A DNA stretch of 64,000 bases from Actinacidiphila oryziradicis (GCF_005047355.1 NZ_SUMC01000004.1:186001-250000); one strand, 5' to 3'; numbered from the stretch's first letter, positions 26,277 to 37,171 are shown. Made by a program: numbers and translations. The notes: generated from the letters alone by a model not told the origin.

Positions 26277-28049
26277 GTGGCAGCACCGAAGAAGGGCCGC
26301 AGGTCCTCGGCGAGCCAGGGATACCCCGGACGGGCCCTGGCCGTGATCCTGCTGGCCATGGTGGCGCTCACCGGAGGGATGTTCCTCTCCGGGAACACCA
26401 CACCGCGACTGGGAATCGACCTCGCGGGTGGCACGAGCATCACGCTGACGGCCAAGAGCAACCAGCCCAACGCGGTCAACAAGACCAATATGGACACCGC
26501 GGTAAGCATCATCGACCGACGGGTCAACGGTCTTGGCGTTTCCGAGGCTCAGGTTCAGACCCAGGGCAGCAATAACATCATTGTCAACATCCCCAAGGGT
26601 ACGAACTCCAAGCAGGCCGAGGACCAGGTCGGTACCACCGCCCAGCTGTACTTCCGGCCGGTGATCGCCGAGGTGGCCAACACCACGGCCTCCGCCTCGC
26701 CGTCCGCGTCCGCCAGTTCCTCGGCGTCGCCGTCGGCCTCCTCCAGCAGCAAGGCGAAGGCCACCACCTCCGCCACCGCCTCCGCGAGCCCGACGGCCAG
26801 CTCCACCAGCCAGGGCCGCGCCGTCACCGACGCACTGAAGGCCGGCGCCTCCTCGACACCCTCCGCGTCCGCGAGTGCCCCCGCCACATCGGCCAGCCCC
26901 GCGGCCTCCCCGTCGGCGTCAACGAGTTCCGGCGCCCTGGACACCACCGTCCCCGCCGACCTCCAGGCCAAGCTCGCCGCGCTGGACTGCAAGAACCCCA
27001 AGCAGCAGGCAGCGGTGAACGCGAACGCCAAGCCCACCGACAAGATCGTCGCCTGTAGTCAGGACCTCACCACCAAGTACGTGCTCGGCCCCTCAGCGGT
27101 GGACGGCAAGAACGTGAGCAAGGCCACCGCCGCGTTCGACACCCAGCAGGGCCTCGGCTGGACCGTGAACCTGGATTTCAACGGCACGGGCTCCAGTGAG
27201 TTCTCCAAGGTCACCTCGCTGCTCAAGTCGCAGACCGCACCGAACAACCAGTTCGCGATCGTCCTGGACAACCAGGTGGTCATGGCTCCCTCGGTGAGCC
27301 AGACGCTCAGCGGCAGTGCCCAGATCTACGGCAGCATGACCCAGACGAGCGCCAGTGACCTGGCCAACGTCCTGTCCTACGGCTCGCTGCCGCTGACCTT
27401 CGACAAGTCCGACGTCACCACCGTCTCCGCCGCGATTGGCGGCCAGCAGCTGCACGGCGGCCTCATCGCCGGTGCGGTCGGCCTCGCGCTCGTCCTGCTC
27501 TACCTGCTGGCCTACTACCGCGGCCTCAGCTTTGTCGCGGTGCTCAGCCTCGTTGTCTCCGCGATCCTGACCTACACGATCATGGCGCTGCTCGGCCCGG
27601 CCATCGGTTTCGCGCTGAGCCTGCCGGCCGTCTGCGGAGCCATCGTCGCCATCGGTATCACCGCGGACTCGTTCATCGTCTTCTTCGAACGCATCCGTGA
27701 CGAGCTCCGCGAGGGCCGCTCCCTCCAGCCCGCGGTCGCCCGCGGCTGGCCGCGCGCTCGGCGCACCATCCTGGTGTCGGACTTCGTGTCCTTCCTCTCG
27801 GCCGCCGTGCTGTTCATCGTCTCGGTCGGCACGGTGCGGGGCTTCGCGTTCACGCTCGGCCTCACCACCCTCCTCGACGTCGTCGTGGTGTTCCTCTTCA
27901 CCAAGCCGCTGATGACGATCCTGGCCCGCAACAAGTTCTACGCGAGTGGTCACCCCTGGTCCGGGCTCGACCCGCATGCGCTGGGCGTCCAGCCCCCCAT
28001 CCGCCGCGTCCGCCGAACGGCCGGCACCGCCGAAGTCAAGGAGGCCTGA
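26277..28049 (+). CDS. secD: Protein translocase subunit SecD
   Basis: A 590-residue membrane protein. After the first helix (about 19-38) comes the conserved LGIDLAGGTSITL, then the large P1 extracytoplasmic domain. The C-terminal half has five membrane segments with IGADSFIVFFERIRDELREG (motif D4-like) and SDFVSFLSAAVLFIVSVGTVRGFAFTLG. Residues about 135-220 are a Ser/Ala/Thr/Pro-rich insertion not found in classical SecD (see findings). SecDF uses the proton gradient to help pull secreted proteins across the membrane. The start is GTG 26277. Its stop overlaps the secF start by one base (TGATG). Confidence 0.96.
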   Translation: MAAPKKGRRSSASQGYPGRALAVILLAMVALTGGMFLSGNTTPRLGIDLAGGTSITLTAKSNQPNAVNKTNMDTAVSIIDRRVNGLGVSEAQVQTQGSNNIIVNIPKGTNSKQAEDQVGTTAQLYFRPVIAEVANTTASASPSASASSSASPSASSSSKAKATTSATASASPTASSTSQGRAVTDALKAGASSTPSASASAPATSASPAASPSASTSSGALDTTVPADLQAKLAALDCKNPKQQAAVNANAKPTDKIVACSQDLTTKYVLGPSAVDGKNVSKATAAFDTQQGLGWTVNLDFNGTGSSEFSKVTSLLKSQTAPNNQFAIVLDNQVVMAPSVSQTLSGSAQIYGSMTQTSASDLANVLSYGSLPLTFDKSDVTTVSAAIGGQQLHGGLIAGAVGLALVLLYLLAYYRGLSFVAVLSLVVSAILTYTIMALLGPAIGFALSLPAVCGAIVAIGITADSFIVFFERIRDELREGRSLQPAVARGWPRARRTILVSDFVSFLSAAVLFIVSVGTVRGFAFTLGLTTLLDVVVVFLFTKPLMTILARNKFYASGHPWSGLDPHALGVQPPIRRVRRTAGTAEVKEA

Positions 28050-29173
28050 TGTCCCGGCTCGGTAATCTCGGGCACCGCCTGCACCGCGGCGAGATCGCGT
28101 ACGACTTCGTCGGCAAGCGCAGAATCTGGTACGGCGTCTCGCTGCTGATCACGGTCGCCGCCATTGTCGGCCTCGCGGTCAACGGCCTCAAGATGGGCAT
28201 CGAGTTCTCCGGCGGTGCGGTCTTCACCACGCCCAAGACCTCGATCTCGATCTCCGAGGCGCAGAACAAGATCGCGGGCCACACGGCCGGCCAGACCGCG
28301 GTTGTCCAGAAGCTCGGCACCGGCAGCCTGCGCATCCAGCTCAGCAACGTCAGTGCCGCCCAGGCCAGGACGATCCAGTCGGACATCGCCAAGGACCTTG
28401 GCATGAAGACCGACGACGTCAATGAGCAGGTCGTCGGTCCCAGCTGGGGCAAGGAGATTTCCCAGAAGGCCATCACCGGCCTGGTGATCTTCATGATCCT
28501 GGTGGTGATCTACCTTGCCATCGCGTTCGAGTGGCAGATGGCGCTGGCCGCCCTGGTCGCCCTGATCCACGACCTCACCATCACCGTCGGCGTCTACGCG
28601 ATCGTCGGCTTCGAGGTCTCCCCGGGCACCGTCATCGGTCTGCTCACCGTCCTGGGTTATTCCCTCTACGACACCGTCGTCGTCTTCGACGGCCTGAAGG
28701 AGACCACCAAGGACATCACCAAGCAGACCCGCTTCACCTACAGCGAGCTCGCCAACCGCAGCCTCAACCGGACCCTGGTGCGTTCGATCAACACCACGAT
28801 CGTCGCGCTGCTCCCGGTCGCGGCCCTGCTGTTCGTCGGTGGCGGTCTGCTCGGCGCCGGCCTGCTCAACGACATCGCCCTGTCGCTCTTCGTCGGTCTC
28901 GCCGCCGGCGCGTACTCCTCGATCTTCATCGCTACCCCGCTGGTCGCGGACTTCAAGGAGCGCGACCCGGCGATCCGGGCTCTCAAGAAGCGGGTGCTCG
29001 CCAAGCGCGCCTCCGACGCGGCCAGGGCGGCCCAGGGCGGCTCGGAAGAGGAGCCCGAGGCGGAGGAGGAGCGGGAGGACGCCCACGCGGCAGCTGCCGG
29101 GGTGGTCGGCCCGCGAAACCAGCCGGCCTCCCGCAACCGAGGGAAGAACCGTCCCTCCGGCAAGCGTCGCTGA
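28049..29173 (+). CDS. secF: Protein translocase subunit SecF
   Basis: A 374-residue partner of SecD. It opens with a membrane helix and LKMGIEFSGGAVF (the SecF FxGG motif), followed by a short P4-type domain. Five further membrane segments contain YSLYDTVVVFDGLKE (VVVFDR-like motif) and the Leu/Gly-rich ALLFVGGGLLGAGLLNDIALSL. The C-terminal 60 residues are acidic then basic, low complexity. ATG 28049 follows directly from secD. Together with YajC it makes the accessory translocon complex in the inner membrane. Confidence 0.96.
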   Translation: MSRLGNLGHRLHRGEIAYDFVGKRRIWYGVSLLITVAAIVGLAVNGLKMGIEFSGGAVFTTPKTSISISEAQNKIAGHTAGQTAVVQKLGTGSLRIQLSNVSAAQARTIQSDIAKDLGMKTDDVNEQVVGPSWGKEISQKAITGLVIFMILVVIYLAIAFEWQMALAALVALIHDLTITVGVYAIVGFEVSPGTVIGLLTVLGYSLYDTVVVFDGLKETTKDITKQTRFTYSELANRSLNRTLVRSINTTIVALLPVAALLFVGGGLLGAGLLNDIALSLFVGLAAGAYSSIFIATPLVADFKERDPAIRALKKRVLAKRASDAARAAQGGSEEEPEAEEEREDAHAAAAGVVGPRNQPASRNRGKNRPSGKRR

Positions 29174-29250
29174 GGGCCGACGCCCTCAACACCGAGGTCT
29201 GCCTGACGGGGGCCGCACAACGAGGCCCGCAACAACGAGGAATCGCCGAG

Positions 29251-29814
29251 ATGACCACGACGGACGCCGCCCCGGACGAAGCGCTGCGCAGCCTGCTGCT
29301 CAGCCGGATCCGGGACGTCCCGGACTACCCGAAGCCCGGAGTGGTCTTCAAGGACATCACCCCGCTGCTGGCCGACCCCACCGCGTTCAACGCGCTGGTG
29401 GACGCCCTGGCCGCGCTCGCCGCACGGCACGGGGCGGACAAGGTCGTCGGTCTGGAGGCGCGCGGGTTCATCCTCGCAGCCCCCGCGGCGGCCCGTGCCG
29501 GGCTCGGATTCGTGCCCGTACGCAAGGCGGGCAAGCTGCCGGGTGCGACGCTGGCCCAGGCGTACGAGCTGGAGTACGGCACCGCCGAGATCGAGGTGCA
29601 CCAGGACGCCTTCGCCGTCGGCGACCGGGTGCTGGTCATCGACGACGTACTGGCCACCGGCGGCACCGCCGAGGCGTCGCTGCAGCTCCTGCGGCGCACC
29701 GGCGCACAGATCGCCGGCGTCGCCGTGCTGCTGGAGCTGGGCTTCCTCGGCGGCCGGGCGCGGCTCGGCCCGGCCCTCGGCGGGGCCCCGCTGGAGGCTC
29801 TGATCGCGGTCTGA
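29251..29814 (+). CDS. apt: Adenine phosphoribosyltransferase
   Basis: A 187-residue type I phosphoribosyltransferase. The PRPP-binding loop is VLVIDDVLATGGTAEAS, and the N-terminal half has the Apt motifs DYPKPGVVFKDITPLL and GLEARGFI. It salvages adenine to AMP. The start ATG 29251 gives a normal length. It lies between secF and relA, the standard actinobacterial order (secDF-apt-relA). A hairpin follows. Confidence 0.95.
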   Translation: MTTTDAAPDEALRSLLLSRIRDVPDYPKPGVVFKDITPLLADPTAFNALVDALAALAARHGADKVVGLEARGFILAAPAAARAGLGFVPVRKAGKLPGATLAQAYELEYGTAEIEVHQDAFAVGDRVLVIDDVLATGGTAEASLQLLRRTGAQIAGVAVLLELGFLGGRARLGPALGGAPLEALIAV

Positions 29815-29825
29815 GGACACGGACG

Positions 29826-29862
29826 GGAGGCGGGTTCCGGCAAGCGGCCTGGACCCGCCTCC
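29826..29862 (+). terminator. Hairpin after apt
   Basis: GGAGGCGGGT..CC (29826-29838) pairs with GGACCCGCCTCC (29851-29862), with one bulged base and a 12-base loop. It sits 11 bases after the apt stop. Confidence 0.65.
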
Positions 29863-29952
29863 TGGCGTTCGCAGCGGCATTACCAGGGCACCGGAGGCGT
29901 TTTGCGCCGTCACATCAGTACCATGGTGTTTCGGACCGCTTGAGGAGTGCCC

Positions 29953-32433
29953 TTGCCAGACGAGGCCCAGCCGGCCCAGCCGATGACTGTCGCGGACGGA
30001 ATCAATCCCCCCGCCGTCCGAGCGGCTCCTGCCGACACGCCCGCCGGGGACACCTCCGCCACGCCCGCGCCCGCTGCCCCCCCCGCACCGCTCGTCAAGC
30101 CCGTACGCTCTCCGGGAAGCGTGACGCCGCCCTCGCGCCCAGGCGGCTCCTCCAACCGCGTCCGCGCCCGCCTCGCGCGCCTCGGCGTGCAGCGCTCCAG
30201 CCCGTACAACCCGGTCCTGGAGCCGCTGCTGCGGATAGTGCGCAGCAACGACCCCAAGGGCGACACGTCCCAGCTCCGTCAGATAGAGCGCGCCTACCAG
30301 GTCGCCGAGCGCTGGCACCGCGGTCAGAAGCGCAAGAGCGGCGACCCGTACATCACCCACCCGCTCGCCGTCACCACCATCCTCGCCGAGCTCGGCATGG
30401 ACCCCGCGACGCTGATGGCGGGCCTCCTGCACGACACCGTCGAGGACACCGAGTACGGCCTCGAAGCCCTCCGCCGCGACTTCGGCGACCAGGTCGCCCT
30501 CCTCGTCGACGGCGTCACCAAGCTGGACAAGGTCAAGTTCGGCGAGGCCGCCCAGGCCGAGACCGTACGCAAGATGGTCGTCGCCATGGCCAAGGACCCG
30601 CGCGTCCTGGTCATCAAGCTCGCCGACCGGCTGCACAACATGCGCACCATGCGCTTCCTGAAGCGGGAGAAGCAGGAGAAGAAGGCCCGCGAGACCCTGG
30701 AGATCTACGCCCCGCTGGCGCACCGGCTGGGCATGAACACCATCAAATGGGAGCTTGAGGACCTCGCCTTCGCGATCCTCTACCCCAAGATGTACGACGA
30801 GATCGTCCGCCTCGTCGCCGAGCGCGCGCCCAAGCGCGACGAATACCTCGCCGTCGTCACCGACCAGGTCCAGCAGGACCTGCGCGCGGCCCGTATCAAG
30901 GCCACCGTCACCGGCCGCCCCAAGCACTACTACAGCGTCTACCAGAAGATGATCGTGCGAGGCCGCGACTTCGCGGAGATCTACGACCTGGTGGGCATCC
31001 GCGTACTGGTCGACACCGTCCGCGACTGCTATGCGGCGCTGGGCACCATTCACGCGCGGTGGAACCCGGTCCCCGGCCGGTTCAAGGACTACATCGCGAT
31101 GCCCAAGTTCAACATGTACCAGTCGCTGCACACGACGGTCATCGGGCCCAGCGGTAAGCCCGTCGAGCTGCAGATCCGCACCTTCGACATGCACCGCCGC
31201 GCCGAGTACGGCATCGCCGCCCACTGGAAGTACAAGCAGGAGGCCGTCGCCGGCGCCTCCAAGGTGCGCACCGACACGCCCAGGCGCGGCGAAGGCGACG
31301 CCATCAACGACATGGCGTGGCTCCGCCAGCTCCTGGACTGGCAGAAGGAGACCGAGGACCCCGGCGAGTTCCTGGAGTCGCTGCGCTTCGACCTCTCCCA
31401 GAACGAGGTCTTCGTCTTCACCCCAAAGGGCGACGTCATAGCGCTCCCGGCCGGCGCCACCCCCGTCGACTTCTCCTACGCCGTGCACACCGAGGTCGGC
31501 CACCGCACCATCGGCGCCCGGGTCAACGGCCGCCTCGTGCCGCTGGAGTCCACCCTCGACAACGGCGACACGGTCGAGGTCTTCACCTCCAAGGCCGCCG
31601 GCGCCGGGCCGTCCCGTGACTGGCTGGGCTTCGTCAAGTCGCCGCGGGCCCGGAACAAGATCCGTGCCTGGTTCTCCAAAGAACGCCGCGAGGAGGCCGT
31701 CGAGCAAGGCAAGGAAGCCATCGCCCGGGCGATGCGCAAGCAGAATCTGCCCATCCAGCGCGTCCTGACCGGCGACTCGCTCGTCACACTGGCCCATGAG
31801 ATGCGCTACCCCGACATCTCCGCGCTCTACGCGGCGATCGGCGAGGGGCACATCACCGCCCAGTCCGTCGTCCAGAAGCTCGTCGACGCCCTCGGCGGCG
31901 AAGAGGGCGCGACCGAGGACATCGCCGAGGTCACCACCCCCTCACGCAGCCGCAGCAAGCGCCGCGCCAATGCCGACCCCGGCGTGATCGTCAAGGGCGA
32001 GAAGGACGTGTGGGTCAAGCTCGCACGGTGCTGCACGCCGGTACCGGGCGATCCGATCATCGGCTTCGTCACCCGTGGCAACGGGGTGTCGGTGCACCGT
32101 GCGGACTGCGTCAATGTGGAATCGCTGTCCCAACAGCCCGAGCGGATCATAGAGGTCGAGTGGGCCCCCACCCAGTCCTCGGTCTTCCTGGTCGCCATCC
32201 AGGTCGAGGCCCTCGACCGCTCCCGGTTGCTCTCGGACGTCACCCGGATCCTGTCCGACCAGCACGTCAACATCCTGTCCGCCGCCGTCCAGACCTCCCG
32301 CGACCGGGTCGCCACCTCCCGCTTCACCTTCGAGATGGGCGACCCCAAGCACCTCGGCCACGTCCTCAAGGCCGTACGCGGCGTAGAGGGCGTCTACGAC
32401 GTCTACCGCGTCACCTCCTCCCGCCAGCGCTGA
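29953..32433 (+). CDS. relA: Bifunctional (p)ppGpp synthetase/hydrolase RelA (Rel/SpoT)
   Basis: An 826-residue stringent-response enzyme. After a Pro/Ala-rich N-terminal tail of about 65 residues comes the HD hydrolase domain ([16 protein letters not shown], the HDxxED motif). The synthetase domain follows ([19 protein letters not shown], where RxKD is the variant found in bifunctional enzymes). Then come a TGS domain ([21 protein letters not shown]) and a C-terminal ACT domain ([15 protein letters not shown]). It makes and degrades ppGpp on amino-acid limitation. TTG 29953 is used because GAGGAG lies five bases upstream; GTG 29947 overlaps that ribosome site. It controls growth and, in Streptomyces, antibiotic production. 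Confidence 0.96.
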   Translation: MPDEAQPAQPMTVADGINPPAVRAAPADTPAGDTSATPAPAAPPAPLVKPVRSPGSVTPPSRPGGSSNRVRARLARLGVQRSSPYNPVLEPLLRIVRSNDPKGDTSQLRQIERAYQVAERWHRGQKRKSGDPYITHPLAVTTILAELGMDPATLMAGLLHDTVEDTEYGLEALRRDFGDQVALLVDGVTKLDKVKFGEAAQAETVRKMVVAMAKDPRVLVIKLADRLHNMRTMRFLKREKQEKKARETLEIYAPLAHRLGMNTIKWELEDLAFAILYPKMYDEIVRLVAERAPKRDEYLAVVTDQVQQDLRAARIKATVTGRPKHYYSVYQKMIVRGRDFAEIYDLVGIRVLVDTVRDCYAALGTIHARWNPVPGRFKDYIAMPKFNMYQSLHTTVIGPSGKPVELQIRTFDMHRRAEYGIAAHWKYKQEAVAGASKVRTDTPRRGEGDAINDMAWLRQLLDWQKETEDPGEFLESLRFDLSQNEVFVFTPKGDVIALPAGATPVDFSYAVHTEVGHRTIGARVNGRLVPLESTLDNGDTVEVFTSKAAGAGPSRDWLGFVKSPRARNKIRAWFSKERREEAVEQGKEAIARAMRKQNLPIQRVLTGDSLVTLAHEMRYPDISALYAAIGEGHITAQSVVQKLVDALGGEEGATEDIAEVTTPSRSRSKRRANADPGVIVKGEKDVWVKLARCCTPVPGDPIIGFVTRGNGVSVHRADCVNVESLSQQPERIIEVEWAPTQSSVFLVAIQVEALDRSRLLSDVTRILSDQHVNILSAAVQTSRDRVATSRFTFEMGDPKHLGHVLKAVRGVEGVYDVYRVTSSRQR

Positions 32434-32440
32434 AGGAACG

Positions 32441-32480
32441 ATGGGCTGCCCTGGTACGGACCCGTACCAGGGCAGCCCAT
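32441..32480 (+). terminator. Terminator between relA and the convergent DUF349 gene
   Basis: A 17-base perfect stem (32441-32457 with 32464-32480), 6-base loop, starting seven bases after the relA stop. It is probably bidirectional. Confidence 0.85.
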
Positions 32481-32537
32481 CCTGGACCGCAGCCATCAAT
32501 TGAGGCACCCCCGCGGCCTCTTAGCCGCAAAGAGGGG

Positions 32538-33767
32538 TTAGCCGCCGAACTCCTGCAACCCCTTCAGCGCCTGCTCAAGCAGGGCCCGGCGCCCCTCAAG
32601 CTCCCGCTCCAGCTTCTCCGCGCGAGAGGTGTTGCCGGAATCACGGGCGGCCTGCGCCTGAGCGGCAAGCTTTTCCACCGCGGCCTGCAGCTGCCCGGTC
32701 AGGCCCGCAGCACGGGCCCGTGCCTCCGGGTTCGTGCGGCGCCACTCCGTCTCCTCGGACTCCTGGAGCGCCCGCTCGACGGCCTGCATGCGGCCCTCGA
32801 TGCGCGGCCGGGCGTCGCGCGGTACGTGGCCGATGGCCTCCCACCGCTCGTTGATCGCCCGGAACGCCGCCCTGGCTGCCTTGAGATCCGTCACAGGGAG
32901 TAGCTTCTCGGCCTCTATGGCCAGCTCCTCCTTGAGGGCGAGGTTCTCGCGCTGCTCGGTGTCACGCTCCGTGAACAACTCGGAACGGGCCGCGAAGAAC
33001 ACATCCTGGGCCCCGCGGAAGCGGTTCCACAGGTCGTCCTCGGCCTCCCGCTGAGCGCGGCCGGCGGCCTTCCAGTCGGCCATCAGTTCGCGGTAGCGGG
33101 CGGCCGTCGGACCCCAGTCGGTGGAGCTGGAGAGCGACTGTGCCTCCTCGACCAGCTTCTCCTTCCGGCGCCGCGCGTCCTCCCGCTCGGCGTCCAACGC
33201 CGCGAAGTGCGCCTTGCGCCGCTTGGAGAAGACCGAACGGGCATGACTGAACCGGTGCCACAGCTCGTCATCCGCCTTACGGTCCAGCCGCGGCAGCCCC
33301 TTCCAGATGTCCACCAGCGCGCGCAGCCGCTCGCCGGCCGACCGCCACTGCTCGCTCTCCGCGAGCTGCTCGGCCTCGACGACCAGCTCCTCCTTGGCGT
33401 GCTTCGCCTCGTCGGTCTGCTTCGCCTTGGCGGCCTTCCGCTCCTCACGGCGGGCCTCCACCAGCCCGACCAGCGCATCCAGCCGCTTGGCCAGCGCGTC
33501 CAGGTCGCCCACCGCGTGAGCGTCGGTGACGGAGGTCCGCAGATGCTCGATCGCGGTCAGTGCCTCCTTGGGCGCCAGATCGGTGGTCCGCACCCGGCGT
33601 TCGAGGAGGCCGATTTCGACGACAAGGCCCTCGTACTTGCGCTCGAAGTAGGCGAGGGCCTCCTCGGGAGAGCCTGCCTGCCACGAACCGACCTCACGCT
33701 CACCGTCAGCCGTACGCACGTACACGGTCCCCGTCTCATCGACGCGGCCCCACGGGTCGCTGCTCAC
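32538..33767 (-). CDS. DUF349-domain protein
   Basis: A 409-residue soluble helical protein with repeated DUF349 units (patterns such as WRSAGERLRALVDIWKGL, WGPTAARYRELMADWKAA, LKAARAAFRAINERWEAI), each ending in a Trp. Charged coiled-coil-like segments join them. The start is GTG 33767, preceded by the strong ribosome site GGAGGAGG. DUF349 proteins are common in actinobacteria; their function is unclear. It is convergent with relA. Confidence 0.88.
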   Translation of the reverse strand: MSSDPWGRVDETGTVYVRTADGEREVGSWQAGSPEEALAYFERKYEGLVVEIGLLERRVRTTDLAPKEALTAIEHLRTSVTDAHAVGDLDALAKRLDALVGLVEARREERKAAKAKQTDEAKHAKEELVVEAEQLAESEQWRSAGERLRALVDIWKGLPRLDRKADDELWHRFSHARSVFSKRRKAHFAALDAEREDARRRKEKLVEEAQSLSSSTDWGPTAARYRELMADWKAAGRAQREAEDDLWNRFRGAQDVFFAARSELFTERDTEQRENLALKEELAIEAEKLLPVTDLKAARAAFRAINERWEAIGHVPRDARPRIEGRMQAVERALQESEETEWRRTNPEARARAAGLTGQLQAAVEKLAAQAQAARDSGNTSRAEKLERELEGRRALLEQALKGLQEFGG

Positions 33768-33991
33768 AGCGCCTCCTCCACGTGATGCCCGGCCGCTGTA
33801 CGGCACGCGGGCATCGTCCACAGTTTCCCTCCGGCCGGGCTGCGCCCTGGCCGGTCCGACGCGCTGCACTTGGCCAGACCGTTCGACCCAACCACGGCAG
33901 CCGTCGGAGCAGGCACCCTACACAACGCCAACATAGGCGACCGGCGCCCCGGCTGTCCGCATCCGGCGCCAGCGAAATTCACCCGCCCGGC

Positions 33992-34825
33992 TCAGGACTT
34001 CGTCACGGTCGCTTTGTTGATCACGACGGTGGCGTTCGGGGCGGTGTTGCCCGTGGTGGGATCGGCGGCCTGGGCGCCTGCGGCGGCGATCTTGTCCAGC
34101 ACCTTCATACCCGCAGTACTGATGGTGCCGAACGGCGTGTAGCTCGCGGGCAGCGAACTGTCCTTGTAGACCAGGAAGAACTGGCTGCCGCCGGTGTGGC
34201 TCTTGCCGGTGTTCGCCATCGCCACCGTGCCCGCCGGGTAGGTGCCCTTCGCGATGGACTTCGCCTTCAGGTTCTCGTCCGGAATCGTGTAGCCGGGGCC
34301 GCCGGAACCGGTGCCGGTCGGGTCGCCGCACTGGAGCACATAGATGCCCGTGGTGGTCAGCCGATGGCACTTGGTGTGGTCGAAGAAGCCCTTGTCGGCA
34401 AGGAACTTGAAGGAGTTGACGGTGTGCGGGGCATCCGCCGCGTCCAGCGCCAGCGGGATGTCACCACACGTGGTCTGCAGTGTGAAGGTGTACTTCGCGG
34501 CCTTGTCGATGGTGACCGCGGGCTCCGTCTTCCACTGCGTGGTGCCGGCCTTGCCGGCCGCCGCCTTCGCGCACGGGTCCGCCGCCTTGGTGGTGGCGGA
34601 GGCGCTCGGGGAGGCCGATGTTGCCGCCGCGGCATTCTTCTTCTTGGCGCTGCCGAAGCCCGCCGTGGCCCAGGCGGCGGCCCCGACCGCGACGACCACG
34701 GCCACCACCGTGGCGACGACGGCGTTGCGCCGACGTGCCTTGGAGCGTGCCGCGACACGGCGCTGCTGCTGCCGCTCGAATTTCTCGCGTGCGATCTGCC
34801 GCCGCCGCTGATCCTTCGTGACCAC
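33992..34825 (-). CDS. Peptidyl-prolyl cis-trans isomerase (cyclophilin), membrane-anchored
   Basis: A 277-residue protein: basic cytoplasmic tail (QRRRQIAREKFERQQQRR), one membrane helix (AVVATVVAVVVAVGAAAWATAG), a Ser/Ala/Thr linker, then the cyclophilin domain (about residues 115-277; NSFKFLADKGFFDHTKCHRL, MANTGKSHTGGSQFFLVY, YTPFGTI). The active-site motif is FFDHTKCHR, close to the usual F-x2-H-R. It probably catalyses proline isomerisation outside the membrane, near exported proteins. The start is GTG 34825 because GGGAGA lies before it; ATG 34840 is the alternative. It is divergent from the metallo-hydrolase gene. Confidence 0.88.
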   Translation of the reverse strand: MVTKDQRRRQIAREKFERQQQRRVAARSKARRRNAVVATVVAVVVAVGAAAWATAGFGSAKKKNAAAATSASPSASATTKAADPCAKAAAGKAGTTQWKTEPAVTIDKAAKYTFTLQTTCGDIPLALDAADAPHTVNSFKFLADKGFFDHTKCHRLTTTGIYVLQCGDPTGTGSGGPGYTIPDENLKAKSIAKGTYPAGTVAMANTGKSHTGGSQFFLVYKDSSLPASYTPFGTISTAGMKVLDKIAAAGAQAADPTTGNTAPNATVVINKATVTKS

Positions 34826-34988
34826 TTCGCCGTCTCCCATGTGCTTCAACCGAACGTGAATCCGCGTTCCGCAGATCTTCGCGTCCGCCGTACCCGGCAG
34901 TCCAGTCCCGGAACCGGTTCGCGATCGTGTCTCTCGCGCCGGTAGGCTCTTGGACTGCGATCCTCCCGCAGACGACAGAAGGACGAAC

Positions 34989-35699
34989 GTGCTCATTGCA
35001 GGGTTCCCCGCCGGGGCCTGGGGGACCAATTGCTATCTGGTCGCCCCCGCCGCCGGTGAGGAGTGCGTCATCATCGACCCGGGCCATGAAGCGGCCCAAG
35101 GTGTCGAGGAGACCCTCGCCAAGCATCGGCTCAAGCCTGTCGCCGTCATCCTCACCCACGGCCACATCGACCATGTGGCCTCGGTGGTCCCGGTCTGCGG
35201 CGCCCACGGCGTCCCGGCCTGGATCCACCCCGAGGACCGCTACATGCTCACCGACCCGGAGAAGGCCCTCGGCCGGTCCATCGGCCAGCCGCTCCTCGGC
35301 GAGCTGTCGATCGGGGAGCCGGACGACGTCAAGGAGCTGGCCGACGGCAGCGCCCTCCAGCTCGCCGGCATGGAACTCACCGTCGCGCACGCACCGGGCC
35401 ATACGAGGGGGTCGGTGACCTTCAGGCTGCCGGAGAGTCCCGACATCCCGTCGGTCCTCTTCTCGGGCGACCTGCTCTTCGCCGGCTCCGTCGGACGCAC
35501 CGACCTGCCCGGCGGCAACACGGCCGAGCTGTACGAGTCGCTGGCCCGGGTGTGCCTGCCGCTCGACGACTCGACCGTGGTGCTGTCCGGCCACGGCCCC
35601 CAGACGACCATCGGCCGCGAGCGCGCCGCCAATCCCTACCTCGGGGAAGCGGCCCGCGGCCCCGGAGCCGACGACGCGGCTCCGCGACGAGGATTGTGA
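34989..35699 (+). CDS. MBL-fold metallo-hydrolase (glyoxalase II-like)
   Basis: A 236-residue metallo-beta-lactamase fold enzyme. The metal motif HxHxDH is seen as [10 protein letters not shown], with further His in APGHTRGSV, the Asp in FSGDLLF, and the last His in SGHGPQT. The order and length match the glyoxalase II/YcbL type. GTG 34989 follows AAGGACGAA. It lies 13 bases upstream of hisS and is probably co-transcribed with it. The substrate is unknown; hydroxyacyl-thioester hydrolysis is plausible. Confidence 0.88.
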   Translation: MLIAGFPAGAWGTNCYLVAPAAGEECVIIDPGHEAAQGVEETLAKHRLKPVAVILTHGHIDHVASVVPVCGAHGVPAWIHPEDRYMLTDPEKALGRSIGQPLLGELSIGEPDDVKELADGSALQLAGMELTVAHAPGHTRGSVTFRLPESPDIPSVLFSGDLLFAGSVGRTDLPGGNTAELYESLARVCLPLDDSTVVLSGHGPQTTIGRERAANPYLGEAARGPGADDAAPRRGL

Positions 35700-35712
35700 C
35701 GAGAGACCTACC

Positions 35713-36975
35713 GTGAGCACTTTCTCCGCCCCCAAGGGCACGTACGACCTTCTCCCGCCGGATTCCGCCACCTTCCTGGCGGTACGAGAGGCGATCTCCG
35801 CGCCGCTCAAGCGTTCCGGCTACGGCTATGTGGAGACCCCCGGATTCGAGCAGGTGGAGCTCTTCTCCCGCGGTGTCGGCGAGTCCACCGACATCGTGAC
35901 CAAGGAGATGTACACCCTCACCACCAAGGGCGGCGACCAGCTGGCGCTGCGTCCCGAGGGCACCGCCTCCGTACTGCGCGCCGCCCTGCAGGCCAATCTG
36001 CACAAGGCGGGGGTCCTCCCCGTGAAGCTCTGGTACTCGGGCTCCTACTATCGGTACGAACGGCCCCAGGCGGGCCGCTACCGGCACTTCTCCCAGGTCG
36101 GTGCCGAGGCCATCGGAGCCGAGGACCCCGCCCTCGACGCCGAGCTGATCATCCTCGCCGTTGACGCCTACACGTCCCTCGGCCTCAGCAACTTCCGGCT
36201 GCTGCTGAACTCGCTCGGCGACAAGGTGTGCCGCCCGGTCTACCGGGCCGCCCTCCAGGACTTCCTGCGCGCCCTCGACCTGGACGAGGAGACCCGCCGC
36301 CGGATCGAGATCAACCCGCTACGCGTCCTCGACGACAAGCGCGAGGCCGTCCAGAAGCAGCTGGCCGGCGCCCCCCTCATCGCCGACCACCTCTGCGAAG
36401 CCTGCAAGGCCTACCACGAGCAGGTCCGGGAACTGCTGACCGCGGCGGGCGTGCGCTACGAGGACGACCCCAAGCTGGTGCGCGGCTTGGACTACTACAC
36501 CCGCACCACCTTCGAGTTCGTCCACGACGGCCTCGGTTCCCAGTCCGCCGTAGGCGGTGGCGGCCGCTACGACGGTCTCTCCGAGATGATCGGCGGCCCT
36601 GCCCTTCCCTCCGTCGGCTGGGCCCTCGGCGTGGACCGTACGGTCCTCGCCCTCAAGGCGGAGGGCATCGAACTCGAACTGCCCCCGGCGACCCAGGTGT
36701 TCGCGGTCCCCCTCGGCGAGGAGGCGCGGCGCGTGCTTTTCGCGACGGTGACCGAGCTGCGCCGGGCCGGGATCGCCGCGGACTTCGCCTTCGGCGGCAA
36801 GGGCCTGAAGAACGCGATGAAGTCGGCGAATCGCTCCGGTGCCCGCTTCGCCGTGATCGCCGGCGAGCGGGACCTCACCGAGGGCGTGGTTCAGCTCAAG
36901 AATCTGGAATCCGGCGAGCAGATCCCCGTCGCCCTCGACACGGTCGTCGCCGAGCTCCAGGCCAAGCTGGCCTGA
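35713..36975 (+). CDS. hisS: Histidyl-tRNA synthetase
   Basis: A 420-residue class II synthetase. Motif 2 lies around [14 protein letters not shown] and [15 protein letters not shown], the histidine loop is [15 protein letters not shown], and motif 3 follows in [11 protein letters not shown] and [10 protein letters not shown]. An anticodon-binding domain ends the protein ([11 protein letters not shown]). It charges tRNA-His. The start is GTG 35713. No T-box is visible upstream. It ends 196 bases before a convergent two-component operon. Confidence 0.96.
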   Translation: MSTFSAPKGTYDLLPPDSATFLAVREAISAPLKRSGYGYVETPGFEQVELFSRGVGESTDIVTKEMYTLTTKGGDQLALRPEGTASVLRAALQANLHKAGVLPVKLWYSGSYYRYERPQAGRYRHFSQVGAEAIGAEDPALDAELIILAVDAYTSLGLSNFRLLLNSLGDKVCRPVYRAALQDFLRALDLDEETRRRIEINPLRVLDDKREAVQKQLAGAPLIADHLCEACKAYHEQVRELLTAAGVRYEDDPKLVRGLDYYTRTTFEFVHDGLGSQSAVGGGGRYDGLSEMIGGPALPSVGWALGVDRTVLALKAEGIELELPPATQVFAVPLGEEARRVLFATVTELRRAGIAADFAFGGKGLKNAMKSANRSGARFAVIAGERDLTEGVVQLKNLESGEQIPVALDTVVAELQAKLA

Positions 36976-37171
36976 CACCGCCCTCGCCGGGCCGGCCGGC
37001 AACGGCCCGCCCGGCAATCAGCGGGTGGGCTGGGACGGGTTGCCAGAGGCCGATGCTGAGTTCGTCCGAAGGGCTAGGGGCGAAGGACCCGGAAGGTCTG
37101 CGGGCCTGGGGCCGATGTGCCGCCGCGATGTCGAGAGGGGGCGGCGCGGCGGGGTGCGGAGCGCCGGTTTC

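Noticed and set aside
28738..31851. Very long minus-strand frame (over 1000 codons) opposite apt and relA
   Set aside because: It is a mirror of high-GC codon use in relA; there are no motifs, and relA is certain.
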